From positions 852,461-916,460 of the forward strand of contig NZ_JWIG01000001.1 of assembly GCF_000814675.1 (NCBI RefSeq): a stretch of 64,000 nt of DNA, given 5' to 3'. Numbering within the stretch: position 1 is the stretch's first letter; every line of letters begins with the position of its first letter. Below the pieces are notes generated by a model. That model was not told the origin of the DNA. It worked only from the letters and a program-made list of their open reading frames with translations, and searched no databases. This DNA is from Pseudoalteromonas distincta. Its GTDB lineage: Bacteria > Pseudomonadota > Gammaproteobacteria > Enterobacterales > Alteromonadaceae. This document shows, in pieces, positions 10,102 to 19,883 of this stretch. The translations under genes were made by a program, and so were the position numbers.

Positions 10102-12129
10102 ATGCTAAATAATTTATCATTACGGAAGAAAATATTATTATTGATTGGTGGAACAATTACCGTTTTACTAATTATCGCCTCAACATTTTTTGTTAAACAC
10201 ATTGCCAATCTCTCTAGAGAAAACATAGAAAACGAAGCACAAAGTTATCTACAGACCGAGCAACTTTCAATGCAAAGTTACTTCGCGATGTACGGTAAAA
10301 TGGTATCAACCTTTGTTAATAACCCACATTTAATCAACTTTTTTGAAAATTGGGATACGCGCGATCAAGCACTCGAAAGCGCGCCAGGTTACAACGAAGT
10401 AAACCAAGACTTTGTGCGTTTAAGCTCAAATGACGAAAACATTTTATCGGCCTTTTTTGCCTCAGCAACCACCGGTGAATACTTTAAAGAAAACGAGCGT
10501 ACAAGTCACTACAACGGCCAGCCTTATTACGCCTACAAGCGTGGGTGGTGGCAAGAAGCCATGCAAGTTAACAAGCTTTACGTAGGTCCAATCTCTGTTG
10601 ATTTAACCACAGGCGTAGCATCCGCAGTAGTACAACAACCTGTTTATAACGCTCAGCGAAAACTCATTGGTATGGGCGGTGTTGATTTACAATTAAACAA
10701 AATTAACGACATGGTCGAAAATATTCGCTTTAACGGCCAAGGTTATGGATTTTTACTCGATGGCAATCAAAAAGTAGTACATTTTTCAAAGGCCACTGGG
10801 CATAAACTTTCAATTACAGATGAAGGTGCAAACGGTAAAGAAGGGCTCGATGCGCTTGAGCAACAATTTACAAATACAGCAGGCTTTAAAGAGTTAAATA
10901 CACAAATGCGAAATAACCTTGAAGGCAGCCAAATGGTTACTTTTAAAGGTGAGCAGTTTTATGTGGTTTACCATCGTTTGCAGCTAGAGCAGCCTTATAT
11001 AGATTGGTATGTAGGTCTACTTATCCCAACTACTATGATTGAAGAGCCCGTAAATGCCGCAGTAACCGCTACAACAACGGCGGTAATTATTATCTTAATC
11101 ATTATATTAGCCATGATTTTATGGGCTACCCACATGATTTCAAAACCCATTACAACGCTTACACACATTATGCGTGATATAGCATCGGGCGAAGGCGATC
11201 TTACTCAAAAAATTGATATTAATAGTCAAGATGAAGTGGGACAGCTGGCCAACCACATGAACACTTTTATTGATAAGTTGCACGCCATGATGCTTGATAC
11301 CGCAGCGCAAGCAGAACAACTAAGTAATGCAGCGGCCCAGCTAAGAAGTGTTTCTGAGAAAACAAATTCTGAAATTCAGCAAGAGAAGCAGCAAGTTGAT
11401 AGCGTGAGCGCAGCGGTAACTGAAATGGCGACTACTGTGCTTGAAATATCACGTAACGCACAACACACAAATAACGCAGCTGAAGAAGTACAAGCAATTA
11501 CAGCTGAAGGAGCTAGCCGTTCTACACAGGCGCAAACAGTAATGACTGAACTGGCATTACATATTGGCGAAGCATCTAAAGTGGTTGCAGGTCTTGAGCA
11601 AGAAAGTAATAACATTGGTGCGTTAGTCGATGTAATTAATTCCATTGCAGATCAAACCAACTTACTTGCACTTAATGCGGCTATAGAGGCTGCTCGTGCA
11701 GGTGAACACGGTAGAGGCTTTGCCGTTGTAGCTGATGAAGTACGTTCACTAGCAAGTCGCACACAAGAATCAACAGACGATATTCGAAATATGATTTCGC
11801 GCTTGCAGCAAATAGCTCAACAAGCCTCAGTAATGATGCAACAAGGACAAGATCAAACCGAGGGCTCAGTGCTTCAAACTAAAGAAGTGCTTAGCTCACT
11901 TCACAATATTGCGCAGTCGGTTACTAAAGTACAAGACCAAAGTCATCAAATAGCCACATCTACCGAGGAGCAAACTGTTGTTGCTGAAGATATTAATACG
12001 AGCCTTTCAGCAATTAATAACTTAGTGAACAGTACCGCTGACCATGCGCACACCCTCGCTGACGAAGCTCGTGACTTAAGTGATTTAGCTGCGGCGCTTA
12101 ACAAAACGGTTAATCAATTTAAATTATAA
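10102..12129 (+). CDS. Methyl-accepting chemotaxis protein with dCache sensor
   Basis: 675 residues: transmembrane helix about 9-31, periplasmic double-Cache sensor about 35-310, second helix about 322-344, HAMP about 345-397, and cytoplasmic signalling domain to the end with the hairpin tip [19 protein letters not shown]. The sensor contains R-G-W-W followed by LYVGP and later GGVDL. This resembles the arginine/tryptophan/tyrosine/aspartate pattern of amino-acid-binding dCache domains, with one Trp in place of Tyr. An amino-acid or amine ligand is therefore plausible but not shown. It sits near the hut genes, a suggestive but weak link to histidine sensing. Single gene with its own terminator-like hairpin. 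Confidence 0.9.
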   Translation: MLNNLSLRKKILLLIGGTITVLLIIASTFFVKHIANLSRENIENEAQSYLQTEQLSMQSYFAMYGKMVSTFVNNPHLINFFENWDTRDQALESAPGYNEVNQDFVRLSSNDENILSAFFASATTGEYFKENERTSHYNGQPYYAYKRGWWQEAMQVNKLYVGPISVDLTTGVASAVVQQPVYNAQRKLIGMGGVDLQLNKINDMVENIRFNGQGYGFLLDGNQKVVHFSKATGHKLSITDEGANGKEGLDALEQQFTNTAGFKELNTQMRNNLEGSQMVTFKGEQFYVVYHRLQLEQPYIDWYVGLLIPTTMIEEPVNAAVTATTTAVIIILIIILAMILWATHMISKPITTLTHIMRDIASGEGDLTQKIDINSQDEVGQLANHMNTFIDKLHAMMLDTAAQAEQLSNAAAQLRSVSEKTNSEIQQEKQQVDSVSAAVTEMATTVLEISRNAQHTNNAAEEVQAITAEGASRSTQAQTVMTELALHIGEASKVVAGLEQESNNIGALVDVINSIADQTNLLALNAAIEAARAGEHGRGFAVVADEVRSLASRTQESTDDIRNMISRLQQIAQQASVMMQQGQDQTEGSVLQTKEVLSSLHNIAQSVTKVQDQSHQIATSTEEQTVVAEDINTSLSAINNLVNSTADHAHTLADEARDLSDLAAALNKTVNQFKL

Positions 12130-12140
12130 AACATTCATTT

Positions 12141-12179
12141 TATAGTTGTGTTTAAGCGTAAAACTTAAGCGCAACTATA
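12141..12179 (+). terminator. Hairpin after the chemoreceptor gene
   Basis: 16-bp stem with G-T wobbles (12141-12156 with 12164-12179) and a 7-base loop, followed after a few bases by a T-rich stretch. Probable terminator. Confidence 0.55.
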
Positions 12180-12317
12180 ACCCTTGTTTTTAATTTATTT
12201 AGCACCATATCTTTACAGTTCGCTGCTATTTTTACTGTAATTGAGTAATACAAAGTGATTTTTACGAACCAGATCAAATTTTTCGATTTTATACACCGAT
12301 CTTTTTATTGAGATAGT

Positions 12318-12344
12318 TTGTTGTTTGGCAGAGTCTGGTATAGT
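12318..12344 (+). promoter_or_regulatory. Candidate secA promoter (extended -10)
   Basis: TGG-TATAGT at 12336-12344 forms an extended -10, with TTGTTG at 12318-12323 as a weak -35 at 15-bp spacing. The rest of 12180-12500 contains no open frame that I can support, in particular no SecM-like peptide. It would give a 5' leader of about 150 bases. Confidence 0.45.
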
Positions 12345-12453
12345 AGCGCACGTAATAAACAGTGCTTTTTGAACGGTTTAATACAAAATTGCTAATTAAT
12401 ATGTTCTAAGTGTTACTTAAAAGCACATATTAATTACCAATTGTTAAAAATGG

Positions 12454-12474
12454 GTTAGCCGATACTCGGCTGAC
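12454..12474 (+). promoter_or_regulatory. Leader hairpin upstream of secA
   Basis: Nine-base-pair stem (one G-T pair) with a 3-base TAC loop, ending 26 bases before the secA start codon. No T-run follows, so it is not a simple terminator. The secA ribosome site itself is weak. It may modulate translation or be a remnant of another control. Confidence 0.45.
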
Positions 12475-12500
12475 AAAGAATACATTGTAACGGTTTTATC

Positions 12501-15209
12501 ATGATATCTAATTTATTTACCAAGCTTTTTGGTAGTCGCAATGACCGCACTATTAAAAACTTAAGAAAGACGGTCGCGCTAATCAATGCGCTAGAAACGC
12601 AACTTGAAGCGCTTTCTGATGAAGATTTAAGAGCTAAAACAGCTGAGTTTAGAGAACGTTACGATAACGGACAAAGCCTTGACGACATTCTACCAGAGGC
12701 TTTTGCTGTGGTACGTGAAGCGTCAAAGCGTGTAAATGGCATGCGTCATTTCGACGTGCAGTTATTAGGTGGTATGGTTTTACATCAAGGTCGCATTGCA
12801 GAAATGCGTACCGGTGAAGGTAAAACACTTACAGCTACTCTACCAGCTTATCTAAACGGCTTAACAGGCAAAGGTGTTCACGTAATTACCGTGAATGACT
12901 ACCTTGCTAAACGTGATGCTGAAACCAACCGTGCGTTATTTGAATTTTTAGGCCTTACAGTAGGCTGTAACGTACCTGGTATGATGCCGCAGCAAAAGAA
13001 GCTCGCTTATACTGCCGACATTACATACGGTACTAATAACGAATTTGGTTTTGACTACCTTCGTGACAACATGGCTTTTAGCATTGATGAACGAGTTCAA
13101 CGTCCATTATTCTATGCTGTAGTCGATGAAGTGGATTCAATCTTAATTGATGAAGCACGTACCCCGCTTATTATTTCAGGCCCAGCTGAGGATAGCTCTG
13201 AGCTATACACTGAAATAAACACCATCGTTCCTTTACTTGAGCTTCAAGAAAAAGAAGACGAAGAAGGCATTGAAGGTGACGGCGATTACACTATCGATGA
13301 AAAATCTAAGCAAGTTCATTTAACAGAACGTGGTCAAATTAAAGTAGAAGAGCTACTTACTGAGCGCGGCTTAATTGAAGAAGGCGATTCGCTTTATTCA
13401 GCAGCAAGCATTACGCTACTAAGCCATGTTTATGCCGCCCTTCGTGCTCATAAGCTATACCAAAAAGATGTTGATTACGTTGTAAAAGAAAACGAAGTAA
13501 TTATTATCGATGAGCATACTGGTCGTTCAATGGAAGGTCGTCGTTGGTCAGAAGGTTTACACCAAGCTGTTGAAGCAAAAGAAGGTGTAAAAATTCAAAA
13601 CGAGAACCAAACACTTGCCTCTATTACGTTCCAAAACTACTTCCGTTTATACGAAACGTTAGCAGGTATGACAGGTACAGCCGATACTGAAGCATTTGAG
13701 TTTCAGTCAATTTATGGCCTAGATACTGTTGTTATGCCAACTAATAAGCCGATGATTCGTGATGATCGCGCCGATTTAGTTTACCTAACGCAAGAAGAAA
13801 AATACGAAGCTATTTTAATTGATATTAAAGACTGCCAAGACCGCGGACAACCGGTGCTTGTTGGTACTATTTCAATTGAAAGCTCTGAGTATTTATCGCA
13901 GTTTTTACGCAAAGAAAAAATTAAGCACAATGTACTTAATGCTAAATTTCACGCGCAAGAAGCTGATATCGTTTCAGATGCTGGCCTACCAGGGACAGTA
14001 ACAATTGCAACAAACATGGCCGGTCGTGGTACCGATATCGTGTTAGGTGGTAACTGGAACAGTGAAGTTGAAAAACTTGAAAACCCAACTGATGAGCAAA
14101 TTGCTGAAATTAAAGCAGCTTGGAAAATTCGCCATGATGCAGTAATTGATGCCGGCGGTTTACATATCATAGGTACTGAACGTCACGAATCTCGTCGTAT
14201 CGATAATCAGTTACGTGGTCGTTCTGGTCGTCAAGGTGATGCTGGTTCAAGCCGTTTTTACTTATCGATGGACGATGCGCTAATGCGTATATTTGCCGGT
14301 GAGCGTATGACGAACATGATGCGTAAATTAGGCATGCAACGCGGTGAAGCAATTGAACATCCATGGGTTAACCGTGCGATTGAAAATGCACAGCGTAAAG
14401 TAGAAGCACGTAACTTCGACGTTCGTAAGCAACTACTTGAGTACGATGATGTAGCAAACGATCAACGTCGTGTTGTTTACTCTCAGCGTAACGAACTACT
14501 TGAAGAAGGTGATATTTCAGAAACTATTACTGCAATTCGTGGTGACGTACTTAGCAATACAATTGATCAGTACATTGCACCGCAAAGCCTTGCTGAAATG
14601 TGGGATATTCCTGGCCTTGAAGAGCGTTTAAAACAAGACTTCTTAATTGAGTTACCTATTACTCAGTGGTTAGCAGATGACAATAAACTATACGAAGAAA
14701 AGCTTCGTGAGCGTATTGAGCAGGCGGTTGAGCAGTCATACAAGCAAAAAGAAGAGCAAGTTGGCGATTCTGTTTTACGTCAATTCGAAAAAGCGATTAT
14801 GTTACAGAGCCTTGATCAGCATTGGAAAGATCACCTTGCTGCAATGGATCATTTACGCCAAGGTATTCATTTACGTGGTTACGCGCAAAAGAATCCTAAG
14901 CAAGAGTACAAGCGTGAATCGTTTGAGCTGTTCTCCGAAATGCTTGAAAACTTGAAAGTAGATGTTGTAAGCATTCTAAGTAAAGTACAAGTACGCGCAG
15001 AAGAAGATGTTGAAAAAGTAGAAGAGCAACACCGTAAAAGTGAAAATGCTCCTCGCGAATACCAACATGAAGAAGCTGAGCACGTAGGTGGCGAAGCGCC
15101 AGAAACAGCGACAGTAATGGCTCGTACAGAACCAAAAGTAGGTCGTAATGACCCTTGTCCTTGTAAATCAGGTCAAAAATTCAAACAGTGTTGCGGTAAA
15201 TTAAAATAA
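12501..15209 (+). CDS. secA: Preprotein translocase ATPase SecA
   Basis: 902 residues, normal length. SecA drives unfolded preproteins through the SecYEG channel in the inner membrane using ATP. Walker A-type MRTGEGKT near residue 103-110 and the [15 protein letters not shown] motif near 209-223 mark nucleotide-binding domain 1. Motifs such as [13 protein letters not shown] and GRSGRQGD mark the second RecA-like domain. The C-terminus has the zinc-binding linker domain [13 protein letters not shown] that contacts SecB and lipids. It is followed by a terminator and then mutT, a common gammaproteobacterial pairing. Confidence 0.98.
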   Translation: MISNLFTKLFGSRNDRTIKNLRKTVALINALETQLEALSDEDLRAKTAEFRERYDNGQSLDDILPEAFAVVREASKRVNGMRHFDVQLLGGMVLHQGRIAEMRTGEGKTLTATLPAYLNGLTGKGVHVITVNDYLAKRDAETNRALFEFLGLTVGCNVPGMMPQQKKLAYTADITYGTNNEFGFDYLRDNMAFSIDERVQRPLFYAVVDEVDSILIDEARTPLIISGPAEDSSELYTEINTIVPLLELQEKEDEEGIEGDGDYTIDEKSKQVHLTERGQIKVEELLTERGLIEEGDSLYSAASITLLSHVYAALRAHKLYQKDVDYVVKENEVIIIDEHTGRSMEGRRWSEGLHQAVEAKEGVKIQNENQTLASITFQNYFRLYETLAGMTGTADTEAFEFQSIYGLDTVVMPTNKPMIRDDRADLVYLTQEEKYEAILIDIKDCQDRGQPVLVGTISIESSEYLSQFLRKEKIKHNVLNAKFHAQEADIVSDAGLPGTVTIATNMAGRGTDIVLGGNWNSEVEKLENPTDEQIAEIKAAWKIRHDAVIDAGGLHIIGTERHESRRIDNQLRGRSGRQGDAGSSRFYLSMDDALMRIFAGERMTNMMRKLGMQRGEAIEHPWVNRAIENAQRKVEARNFDVRKQLLEYDDVANDQRRVVYSQRNELLEEGDISETITAIRGDVLSNTIDQYIAPQSLAEMWDIPGLEERLKQDFLIELPITQWLADDNKLYEEKLRERIEQAVEQSYKQKEEQVGDSVLRQFEKAIMLQSLDQHWKDHLAAMDHLRQGIHLRGYAQKNPKQEYKRESFELFSEMLENLKVDVVSILSKVQVRAEEDVEKVEEQHRKSENAPREYQHEEAEHVGGEAPETATVMARTEPKVGRNDPCPCKSGQKFKQCCGKLK

Positions 15210-15232
15210 CCCAATATTGTCAGTAGCTTATT

Positions 15233-15260
15233 AAAAAGCGGCGCTAGCGTCGCTTTTTTT
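15233..15260 (+). terminator. Terminator after secA
   Basis: A-run, GCGgCG-ctag-CGtCGC stem, then eight T residues. Sits 23 bases after the secA stop and before mutT. Confidence 0.75.
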
Positions 15261-15277
15261 TATGGAGTTTTAAAGTA

Positions 15278-15676
15278 ATGACTATAGAAATTGTACATGT
15301 AGCTGTTGGTGTTATTAAGAAAAATAACGCTATATTCATTTGTAAACGTGCAGATGAACAACATCAAGGCGGTTTATGGGAATTTCCTGGTGGTAAAGTC
15401 GAAGCTGGAGAAAGTGTGTTTGTTGCACTTAAACGCGAGCTTATTGAAGAAGTTGGACTAACCATTCACAGCTCTAGCCAATTGATGGTGATTGAACATG
15501 ACTACGGCGATAAATGCGTTAAATTAGATGTACACGTAGTAAGTAACTTTAGCGGTGAAGCACATGGCGCTGAAGGGCAACCTAGCGAATGGGTAGCAAT
15601 TACTGAATTAGAAAATTATGATTTTCCTGAAGCGAATGCTGAAATTATCGAAAAAATAGTTGCCCGATACGCATAA
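15278..15676 (+). CDS. mutT: 8-oxo-dGTP diphosphatase MutT
   Basis: 132 residues, Nudix hydrolase. MutT removes oxidised guanine nucleotides from the pool and so prevents A:T to C:G changes. The Nudix box (GX5EX7REUXEEXGU) is complete at about residues 37-59: GGKVEAGE through RELIEEVGL. The N-terminal HVAVGVI strand and WEFPGG are MutT-like. It sits immediately after secA as in many relatives. Confidence 0.93.
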   Translation: MTIEIVHVAVGVIKKNNAIFICKRADEQHQGGLWEFPGGKVEAGESVFVALKRELIEEVGLTIHSSSQLMVIEHDYGDKCVKLDVHVVSNFSGEAHGAEGQPSEWVAITELENYDFPEANAEIIEKIVARYA

Positions 15677-15688
15677 AAAAGAGCATAA

Positions 15689-16792
15689 GTGAGCACAATG
15701 AATATCTCAATACAAAATAAGCTAAGCGAACTGTTAGCACTGCCTCCTGAGTTAACTCAAGTTAGTGCGATTGGTAGCGGCCATATAAATAGTACATGGC
15801 TACTTACAAGTATTGATAAACAGTTTATTGTGCAAAAACTAAATACTGAGGTATTTAAAAACCCTGCTCAGTTAGTGAGTAATGCAAAACTAATTGAGCA
15901 GCATTTAAATGCTAAACAACTGCAAAATAATTACCCTCTTGAAATAATCAAACATATAGCTACACAAAACGACGAACACTTAATAAAAATTGATAATGCG
16001 TATTATCGCGTCCTTAACTATATTAGCGGTAGCTACAGCGAAGACGTTGTTAAAAATACCCAGCAGAGCGAGCAAGCGGCTTACGCCTTTGGCGTATTTG
16101 CTCAGGCATTACAAGATTTTGATGCGCAACAGTTACACACTGTAATTCCTGATTTTCATAACTTAGCGATGCGCTTTGAGCAATTAAATACCGCAATCAC
16201 TAACAACGTAGTTAATAGAGTAAAGCACTGCAATGGTGAAATAGAGTATTGCTTAACGCAGCAGCATTTAATTACTGAGCTTAGTCAGGTAGCTAAACAC
16301 ATACCGCTTAGAGTGTGTCATAACGATACAAAAATAAATAATATGCTATTTTGTAATACAACTCACAAAGCAAAAGCAGTTATTGATTTAGACACCTGCA
16401 TGGCAGGATTTTGGCTTTATGACTTTGGCGACATGGTACGTACATTTTGCTCCCCCGAAGCCGAGGATTCAACAAACTTACACAATGTTGTTATTCGAAA
16501 AGATATATTTTCAGCCATTGTTAAAGGCTATGTAACGCCATTAAAAAGCAGCATGAGTATACTAGAGCAAGAAAGCTTATTATTAGGCGCTAAAATAATG
16601 CCACTCATGTTAAGTGTGCGCTTTTTAACTGATTACTTAAATAACGATGTGTACTTTAAAGTATCTCATGCAGAGCATAATTTAGAGCGAGCACAAAACC
16701 AACTCGCGCTTTATAAAAACATACTGAGTAACGAAGAATGGATGCACGCGTGCTTAGTCGATGAAAAAATTCAAGATACAAAAAACCAGTAA
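15689..16792 (+). CDS. Aminoglycoside-phosphotransferase-fold kinase, NahK-like
   Basis: 367 residues. Fold of the choline/aminoglycoside kinase family: the catalytic HND of CHNDTKINNMLF (about 210-221) and the Mg-binding D in VIDLDTCMAG. GSGHINSTWLL and FIVQKLNTEVFKNP closely resemble bifidobacterial N-acetylhexosamine 1-kinases, so phosphorylation of a free amino sugar at C1 is a reasonable guess. A role in chitin or peptidoglycan sugar salvage is inference. The GTG at 15689 is chosen because the purine-rich AAAAGAG lies 5 bases upstream; the ATG at 15698 is the alternative. The gene lies between mutT and a terminator and is probably read with mutT. Confidence 0.75.
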   Translation: MSTMNISIQNKLSELLALPPELTQVSAIGSGHINSTWLLTSIDKQFIVQKLNTEVFKNPAQLVSNAKLIEQHLNAKQLQNNYPLEIIKHIATQNDEHLIKIDNAYYRVLNYISGSYSEDVVKNTQQSEQAAYAFGVFAQALQDFDAQQLHTVIPDFHNLAMRFEQLNTAITNNVVNRVKHCNGEIEYCLTQQHLITELSQVAKHIPLRVCHNDTKINNMLFCNTTHKAKAVIDLDTCMAGFWLYDFGDMVRTFCSPEAEDSTNLHNVVIRKDIFSAIVKGYVTPLKSSMSILEQESLLLGAKIMPLMLSVRFLTDYLNNDVYFKVSHAEHNLERAQNQLALYKNILSNEEWMHACLVDEKIQDTKNQ

Positions 16793-16814
16793 GCTAAAAA
16801 CTTACTGGTTTTTT
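16781..16814. terminator. Bidirectional terminator (kinase gene / M13 peptidase)
   Basis: Perfect CCAGTAAG/CTTACTGG stem with a 7-base loop, A-run on the left and T-run on the right. It serves the two convergent genes and overlaps the stop codon of the kinase gene. Confidence 0.85.
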
Positions 16815-16833
16815 GTTATTTATAGCAATGCAA

Positions 16834-18909
16834 TTACCAGATTTTTACGCGATCTTCTGGTTTGATATACATTTTATCACCTTCTTTTACGTCAAACGCT
16901 TCGTAAAACTCAGGCATGTTCGACAAGATACCGATTACACGGTAGTGGCTTGGTGAATGAGGGTCTGTTAATAAACGATTACGTAACTCTTCATCGCGGT
17001 AGTTACGACGCCAGATTTGTGACCAACCCATAAAGAAACGTTGATCGCCTGTGTAACCATCTATCACGGGTGCTTTTTTATCACCTAAAGATAGCATATA
17101 CGCTTTATGCGCAACGGTTAAACCACCTAAGTCACCAATGTTTTCGCCAAGCGTTAGCTCACCATTAACACTTGCATCTTCAAACGGTTTATATTCGTTA
17201 TACTGTGCAACTAAAGCCGCTGTACGCTCTTCAAATTGCTTAAGGTCAGTCTCACTCCACCAGTTACGTAAGTTACCGTCACCGTCGTATTTAGCACCTT
17301 GGTCGTCAAAACCGTGACCCAGCTCATGCCCAATTACCGCGCCAATTGCGCCGTAGTTTACAGCATCATCCGCTTCTAAATTAAAGAATGGTGGTTGTAA
17401 TATAGCGGCTGGAAATACAATTTCATTGTTTACTGGGTTGTAATACGCATTGACTGTTTGCGGAGTCATGTGCCATTCAGAGCGATCAACTGGTTTACCC
17501 AATTTAGCAATCATATCTGCGTATGCCCATTCGCTATAACGGATGTAATTACCTACTAGCTCGTCTGAGTTAATCTCTAGCTCTGAGTAATCTTTCCACG
17601 TGTCTGGGTAACCAATCTTAGGCGTAAATTTGTCTAATTTTTCTTTCGCTGCAAGCTTTGTTTCAGGGCTCATCCACTCAAGATTTTCGATAGCAACGCC
17701 ATAACCTTTAATTACGTTATCAACTAACTCTTCCATGCGTGCTTTAGCTTCTGGCGGGAAGTTATCTTTAACGTATACCTTACCTAAAATCTCACCAAGT
17801 ACACTGTTAGATGCATCAACCGCTTGCTTCCAAAGAGGTGCTTGTTCTTCTACGCCACGAAGTGTTGTGCTGTAAAAGTCAAAGTTAAGGTTAACTAAAT
17901 CTTCGCTAAGTAGCTCTGCATAACCACTTACAAAATGAAATTTTAAGTAGTTTTTCCACGTCGCTAAATCAGTATCTTTGTAAATAGTAGCAAGTGCTTC
18001 TAAGTAGCTTGGTTGACGTACAATAATGTCACTTGCACTCACACCTGCATCTTTAAAGAATGCAGCTAAATCAAGCTCCCCCATCAACTTGCTAGCATCT
18101 GCTACTGTCATCTTGTTATAAGATTTAGTTGCATCACGGCTTTGCACACGGCTCCACTGAGCATCAGCTAGTGTTTTTTCAAATGCAAGTACGCTCTTGG
18201 CAGCTTCTGCTGCATTTTTAACGCCTGATTTTGCTAAAACATCTGTGATGTATTGCTCGTAAGAAGCACGAATTTTAGTGAATTTTTCGTCATCATTTAA
18301 GTAATAATCACGATCTGGTAAACCAAGACCCGACTGAGATAAATACAATGCATACTCGCTCGAGTTTTTAGCATCGTTATTTACAAACCAACCAAACGGT
18401 AAAGTACCGCCTTGTTTTTGAATTTTAGCCATTAAACCCACTAAATCAGCTTTAGATTTAACGCTATCAATCGTATCTAATGACGGTTGTAATGGCGTAA
18501 TACCTAGCTCATTACGCGCAGATTGATTCATGTAGCTTTTATAAAATGCGCCAATTTTATACTCATCACTGCCTTTTTTAGCGGCCTTATTCGCGGCTGC
18601 GTTTTCTAGGGCAATTTTCATCGCTTTTTGTGACTCATCATATAGCTGCGAAAAAGAACCGTAGTTAGACTTATCACCTGGTATTTTAGTTTTTGCTAAC
18701 CACTGTCCATTTACATGATAATAAAAATCGTCTTGTGCGCGTACTGAACTATCCATATTCGCTAGTTCAATACCAAGCTCTAGTGGCTTTTCAGCGGGTG
18801 CTGTTACTACAGGAGTATCGGTTACTTTAGCTTCTTGTTGTTTTTCACCACAACCTACTAGACCAAGTGCAAGCGCTATGCTCGCAGCGGCCATTGTTAC
18901 TTTATTCAT
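16834..18909 (-). CDS. M13 family (PepO/neprilysin-like) zinc metallopeptidase, lipoprotein
   Basis: 691 residues. The signal peptide ends in a lipobox, LVGC, with Cys at residue 20, so it is predicted to be lipid-anchored. The zinc motif HELGH (GHELGHGFDDQGAKYD) is near residue 525. The third ligand is in ENIGDLGG about 55 residues later, and the substrate-binding NAYYNP is present. M13 enzymes cut short peptides; here the site would be periplasmic. The C-terminus (KPEDRVKIW) matches the family end with its conserved terminal Trp. It stands alone with its own terminator. Confidence 0.92.
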   Translation of the reverse strand: MNKVTMAAASIALALGLVGCGEKQQEAKVTDTPVVTAPAEKPLELGIELANMDSSVRAQDDFYYHVNGQWLAKTKIPGDKSNYGSFSQLYDESQKAMKIALENAAANKAAKKGSDEYKIGAFYKSYMNQSARNELGITPLQPSLDTIDSVKSKADLVGLMAKIQKQGGTLPFGWFVNNDAKNSSEYALYLSQSGLGLPDRDYYLNDDEKFTKIRASYEQYITDVLAKSGVKNAAEAAKSVLAFEKTLADAQWSRVQSRDATKSYNKMTVADASKLMGELDLAAFFKDAGVSASDIIVRQPSYLEALATIYKDTDLATWKNYLKFHFVSGYAELLSEDLVNLNFDFYSTTLRGVEEQAPLWKQAVDASNSVLGEILGKVYVKDNFPPEAKARMEELVDNVIKGYGVAIENLEWMSPETKLAAKEKLDKFTPKIGYPDTWKDYSELEINSDELVGNYIRYSEWAYADMIAKLGKPVDRSEWHMTPQTVNAYYNPVNNEIVFPAAILQPPFFNLEADDAVNYGAIGAVIGHELGHGFDDQGAKYDGDGNLRNWWSETDLKQFEERTAALVAQYNEYKPFEDASVNGELTLGENIGDLGGLTVAHKAYMLSLGDKKAPVIDGYTGDQRFFMGWSQIWRRNYRDEELRNRLLTDPHSPSHYRVIGILSNMPEFYEAFDVKEGDKMYIKPEDRVKIW

Positions 18910-18940
18910 AATGATTCCGTTTGTTAGTTAGAATTAAATC

Positions 18941-19101
18941 ATACCAATCTGCTTATGTATGGGGTCTATTTAACGTTAAGAAAATTACGCTAGAACTAGG
19001 CAAAAGTTTTTGTATCTAGTTGTTCTAAATAAAAAATTTTTAACGACGTTATAGTGCAATTTAATTCGTTAAATTGATCAAAGATTTATGCAGGTTGGTA
19101 T
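18941..19101. repeat. Dispersed 161-bp imperfect palindromic element, copy A
   Basis: Bounded by ATACCAATCTGC on the left and GCAGGTTGGTAT on the right (inverted, one mismatch). The interior aligns along its whole length with the element at 38263-38424, including a shared TAGTTGTTCTA block. No reading frame is present. Confidence 0.8.
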
Positions 19102-19104
19102 CAC

Positions 19105-19185
19105 ATACCAACTCCATTAAATTCTTGAATATAGCAGGAGTAAAAATAGCACTGCCTGTACGCTTTTACTTAATGGAATGGGTAT
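19105..19185. repeat. Second, shorter inverted-repeat element next to copy A
   Basis: 81 bp bounded by ATACCAACTCCATTAA and TTAATGGAATGGGTAT (inverted, two or three mismatches). It starts 3 bases after the preceding element and shares its ATACC end, but the interior differs. The remaining 19186-19331 shows nothing I can name. Confidence 0.65.
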
Positions 19186-19331
19186 CAAGGGAGCTTTAAA
19201 TAATAAAGCACACCAGGCAGTATCATAAACCTCATTAGACCAACAATAAAATGGAATATGTAACAAAGTATTTTGAATGCGGTGAGCTGCAAAAATAGCC
19301 CTACCAATAACAATATAGCGGGTGGCTAAGG

Positions 19332-19811
19332 CTAACTTTTATTCTTCCCGTGGAGCGCTAAACGCTCTAGTTTTTCTTTTAATGAAGGGGGGGCAGAAGC
19401 CGCTATCGCATTTAAGTAATTAGCGGTTTGCTCACTCATTTTCCGAGAGTTGGTAACTGTAGGGCTGCCCGATTTATTCGCGGTACTTAATCGCTGAGTT
19501 GCTTGAGGATTTGCAGTTATTTTTATTTGCCCGAGCTCTGCCATTCCAGCAGCTCTAAAGTGTGAAAGCATATCCATTTTTAAATAATTAAGCCTAAGCG
19601 CGATAGGCGCAGACACAGCCTCTATCATTAGCGTGCCGTCTCGGTAATTACTAACTCGGCATTTATCACCCAATTTAGGGCCTAAAAAATCTTTTAATAA
19701 GGTTTGCTGTGTATCAAGTGCTTGGCTTTTGCCTGCATAAGCCGATAAACGATTATTTAACCCCGCCATAATATCGGTTAGCGGTTTTGGTGCATATCTA
19801 TCTTTAGCCAT
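19332..19811 (-). CDS. dciA: DUF721 / DciA-type replicative helicase operator
   Basis: 159 residues. An N-terminal DUF721 domain (about 5-105, with LLKDFLGPKLGDKCRVSNYR and LMIEAVSAPIALRLNYLK) is followed by a low-complexity, probably disordered tail. DciA loads or activates DnaB in bacteria lacking DnaC. Domain assignment is by family pattern; the role follows from work on other bacteria. In many gammaproteobacteria this gene is next to secA. Here a kinase, a peptidase and repeats lie between them. Confidence 0.8.
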   Translation of the reverse strand: MAKDRYAPKPLTDIMAGLNNRLSAYAGKSQALDTQQTLLKDFLGPKLGDKCRVSNYRDGTLMIEAVSAPIALRLNYLKMDMLSHFRAAGMAELGQIKITANPQATQRLSTANKSGSPTVTNSRKMSEQTANYLNAIAASAPPSLKEKLERLALHGKNKS

Positions 19812-19832
19812 TTTACACCTCGTAAAAACTCA

Positions 19833-19864
19833 CTTAGACCCAGAGATAATACTCTGGGTCTAAG
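19833..19864. terminator. 13-bp perfect hairpin between pmbA and dciA
   Basis: CTTAGACCCAGAG and its exact complement are separated by a 6-base loop. No strong T-run follows on either strand, so it may be a terminator of pmbA, a processing site or a protein-binding palindrome. Confidence 0.55.
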
Positions 19865-19883
19865 TATACACTGCGTATTAATA

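Noticed and set aside
12180..12500. secM-like gene before secA
   Set aside because: No frame with signal sequence or arrest motif is present on the plus strand.
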